Shown: piece by piece, positions 61,458-64,000 of the stretch
Numbering within the stretch: position 1 is the stretch's first letter
Layout: every line of letters starts with the position of its first letter
Notes under the pieces: generated by a model
Databases searched by the model: none
The model's input: the letters and a program-made list of their open reading frames with translations, nothing else
Told to the model about the DNA's origin: nothing
Program-made: the position numbers and the translations under genes
DNA from: Apiospora phragmitis
Taxonomy: Eukaryota; Ascomycota; Sordariomycetes; Amphisphaeriales; Apiosporaceae
Direction: 5' to 3'
DNA: 64,000 bases
Assembly (NCBI GenBank): GCA_038363925.1
Contig: JAQQWL010000011.1
Span: forward strand, 6,324,001 to 6,388,000

Positions 61458-62165
61458 ATGGCGCTGTGTCAGATGCGACTCCAGGAGGAGAGGTATGTTC
61501 TCTTCGTCGTTTGATGCATCTCAAACAAATACAACCACGTCCCTGTAGTCGCTAACATGGAGGCTCGCTAGAAAGCAGTGGCGGAAGGATCATCCTTTCG
61601 GCTTTGGGCCAGACCCCTCAAGAACAAGGATGGAGTCATGGACTTGAAGGTCTGGAGTGCGGCATTCCTGGCAAGGACAAAACATTGTGGGAGGGCGGTC
61701 TATTCAAGATGACCATGACATTTCCCGAAGGTAGGCTGCAAGAACGTGTCCGCGAGTTTGCTAAATTCCCTGCTGACATGCGGCGCTTCTTCAGAGTACC
61801 CTACCAAGCCTCCTAAGTGTAAGTCAAAGTCCTTCGATGCTGCCTACCTGTCGGTCCTGTCGCATGGAAGCTATGCTAATAGATTTGTGTGCGTTTCTGT
61901 GTGATACAGGCAAGTTTACACCGCCGCTTTTCCACCCGAACGTCTATCCTTCGGGCACGGTCTGCCTCTCAATTCTCAACGAAGAGGAAGGTTGGAAGCC
62001 GGCTATTACTGTGAAGCAGATCGCACTGGGCGTTCAAGACCTCCTCGACAACCCAAATCCCGAGTCTCCTGCCCAGCTGAAGCCTACAACTTGTTCAAGA
62101 AGGATCGAACCGAATATGAGCGACGAGTGCGTCGTGTGGTCAAGGATAATGCTCCAGGATCTTGA
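61458..62165 (+). CDS. ubc9: UBC9, SUMO-conjugating enzyme E2, three apparent frame breaks
   Basis: The only E2 for SUMO, and essential in many fungi. Exons are 61458-61492, 61572-61730, 61795-61818 and 61910-62165. The sequence follows the family: [58 protein letters not shown], then [21 protein letters not shown] with the HPN motif and catalytic Cys, and [20 protein letters not shown]. One base appears missing at each of three places: TTT at 61603-61605, GG at 61654-61655 and G at 62076. Restored, the length is 158 residues, exactly as expected. Three independent lesions in a single essential gene whose residues are otherwise conserved strongly suggest sequence error, not decay. Confidence 0.93.
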
Positions 62166-63197
62166 GGTGCTAGGCGCTCCAACGTTTATTCACGACTCAA
62201 ACGAAGGTCATGACAAAAGAAAAGTAAAGGAAGAAGAAGCAGGGAGAATACGAGATTTTGAGACTCCGGGATACTGGACTGGCGTTTAGGATGGCGATAC
62301 CACCAGTGATGGATTGTTTGCTTTTAAATCGTGGAGTTTCTCTGCTGAAACTCTACAGGGGAATACGAGGGAAGAATTTGACGCGTTTCTAGCCTTTGGT
62401 CAGCTATGGAAGAAGGGCGTCTGGCATAGAATAATTTTCTTTAGCATCACCGAGATGTTCTCACGATGGTTATGACTTTCACCTCATCTTGCACCTACTT
62501 GGCTTGCTCGCCATGCATGCTATGCTGTCACGTACTTGAAGAAAGTGGAGTCGCCCACTCGTTCGTGTCTACGTATGTAGGTGTGCAAACGCCGTTCGGG
62601 GCGAAAGCATAAGTCCGTATTAAACATTGTAAAAGGCGACTGTCATAGTAGGTCCTTATCGAGAGAGGTTAGGTAATTCGTGGCTTGGCTGGACCGTGGT
62701 GGCCGTCTACTATTGATGCAGGCTGATAAGTCAATTCAAGCAGGCCGATCTCGGGGACAAAAGCTGACACTTGCTGAGTGCTTTTGAGACAGAGCTAGGT
62801 TAATAACAGTCGGATTCTGAAGCCGGGTGGTAGCTTGGTAACTGCCCGGCTTGCGCTCGAAACTAATACGGGTCCAGCAAGGCAAGGGGAAGTATTCAGC
62901 CGTTACGAGAAGACTCACCAGCGGCGAGAAACGGCTTTTGGTTTTTTATATGACTCTTGACCTTATCAGTCAGACCGGTTGCGTACCTGGAACCAGAGAC
63001 TGATCGCGTGGGGCTTGGCTCTACTATTGTTAGGCTCTTACCATCTCTCTGCAACTTAAGGACCCGGCCAATTTTTGTAGCTTTCGCTCGTTAAGACTCA
63101 CACGTTTCCCTTCTCGACAACTTTATTCTGGCATAGAACCGTTAGACACTCCTCGTCCCTTTTCTTGTTTGGCCTACGAATCCGCAAACGAGTCAAC
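62166..63197. other. intergenic, no gene seen
   Basis: This is the 3' region of ubc9 and the promoter of the asparagine synthetase gene. Nothing else is recognised. Confidence 0.5.
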
Positions 63198-64000
63198 ATG
63201 TGTGGCATATTTGCGTGTCACTGGTAAGCCAACCACATCCCAATCCGATTGGCACAACCACCATCACATGGAAGGAGGGGCAATTATCCCACAACGACCC
63301 CGCCAAACAATTCTTGGGCGAACGCCTGCTAATGTAGATGGTTTTGCGCGCAGTCACCCTGACGTGCAGAAGTTTAAGCCAACCGCTCTGCGACTTGCGA
63401 AGCAGTAAGCGATCCTGCTCTGATGTTCTGGAACTTCAATTGACTCGTCATCTACAGAATCCGGCACAGAGGCCCCGATTGGAGTGAGTCACTTATGATC
63501 GTCAGTTATAGGGGTGGTTCTGGCTAACCATTACGTCCACCAGGTGGAAGCGTTATCTGCAACAACACAAGTATGACCAGCCCCCTCCTCTTCCACTCGG
63601 ACGCACACTGATCTGTCTCGATTGCAGTTCTTTGCCATGAGCGTCTCAGTATTGTCGGCGTTGGTAAGTTTCCTGTTGCTTTTTCCATTTTTGCGAACGA
63701 CAAACTCACAGATGGCTACCAGAGTCTGGCGCCCAGCCCCTTACCAACGAAGATGAGACCATTGTTCTCGCTGTCAACGGCGAGATCTACAACCACAGAT
63801 TAATCCGAAAGAACCTGAAGACCCCCTATCACTTCAAGACGACCTCGGACTGCGAAGTCATCATTCCCTTGTACTTGGAGTATGGCCTGGACGCGCCCAA
63901 ATACTTGGACGGCATGTTCTCGTTCGTTCTGTACGACAAGAAGCTTGACCGAACCATCGCTGCACGAGACCCGATCGGTATCACCACCTTTTACCAAGGC
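63198..64000 (+). CDS. asn2: asparagine synthetase (glutamine-hydrolysing), 5' part
   Basis: Makes asparagine from aspartate, glutamine and ATP. The gene runs off the window. Six exons are visible: 63198-63223, 63354-63404, 63458-63483, 63544-63570, 63628-63663 and 63723 onward. They encode the class-II glutamine amidotransferase domain. The N-terminus MCGIFACH provides the catalytic Cys after Met removal. Further motifs are [68 protein letters not shown] and [11 protein letters not shown]. Five small introns in the first 500 bases are unusual for this window, but each boundary is supported by the protein. The frame is intact. Confidence 0.94.

Noticed and set aside
1427..62076. Programmed ribosomal frameshifting as a common mechanism in this genome
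   Set aside because: The breaks go in both directions, sit in unrelated sequences, share no slippery heptamer or downstream structure, and occur several times within one gene. Sequence error fits better.

Overview
The window is nuclear DNA of a filamentous ascomycete (Pezizomycotina, most likely Sordariomycetes). Protein genes are spliced with short introns (about 50-120 bp, GT...AG, several with a CTAAC-type branch site). The gene set is typical of these fungi, two tRNA genes contain introns, and a 5.6-kb, extremely AT-rich block looks like a transposon destroyed by repeat-induced point mutation (RIP).

Layout. 1-5.6 kb: an ERF4/Golgin-A7-like Ras palmitoyltransferase subunit (minus strand), then gene-poor sequence. 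5.6-11.2 kb: the RIP-degraded element, bounded by 61-bp terminal inverted repeats and holding two GC-rich islands and an internal direct repeat. 12-21 kb: a multi-pass membrane protein and a large DUF4203 membrane protein. 23-32 kb: SKP1, a STE7-type MAP kinase kinase, a HAD-like hydrolase and a coiled-coil protein. 32-38 kb: phospholipase D. 39-41 kb: RAD52. 41-45 kb: no recognisable gene. 45-48 kb: tRNA-Arg, a single-pass membrane protein and a second intron-containing tRNA. 48-54 kb: PEX19, a conserved protein of unknown function and an ABC1/ADCK kinase (MCP2-like). 54-60 kb: a secreted tyrosinase and, divergently transcribed from it, a secreted Gly/Pro/Cys/Tyr tandem-repeat protein. 61-64 kb: UBC9 (SUMO E2) and the start of asparagine synthetase.

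Two things stand out. First, about 20 single-base frame breaks interrupt otherwise well-conserved genes, including essential ones (UBC9 has three). Nearly all lie in or next to short homopolymers and shift in both directions. This is best explained by residual sequencing or assembly error, and each affected gene becomes one coherent protein when the breaks are allowed for. Second, the secreted tyrosinase and the repeat protein share one promoter region. The repeat protein carries eight copies of a Cys/Tyr unit in Gly-Ala-Pro spacers, and the tyrosinase has an Ala/Pro/Lys-rich insert ending in dibasic sites. They could be an enzyme and its cross-linkable structural substrate. That is an inference from sequence and arrangement and is the most interesting lead here.
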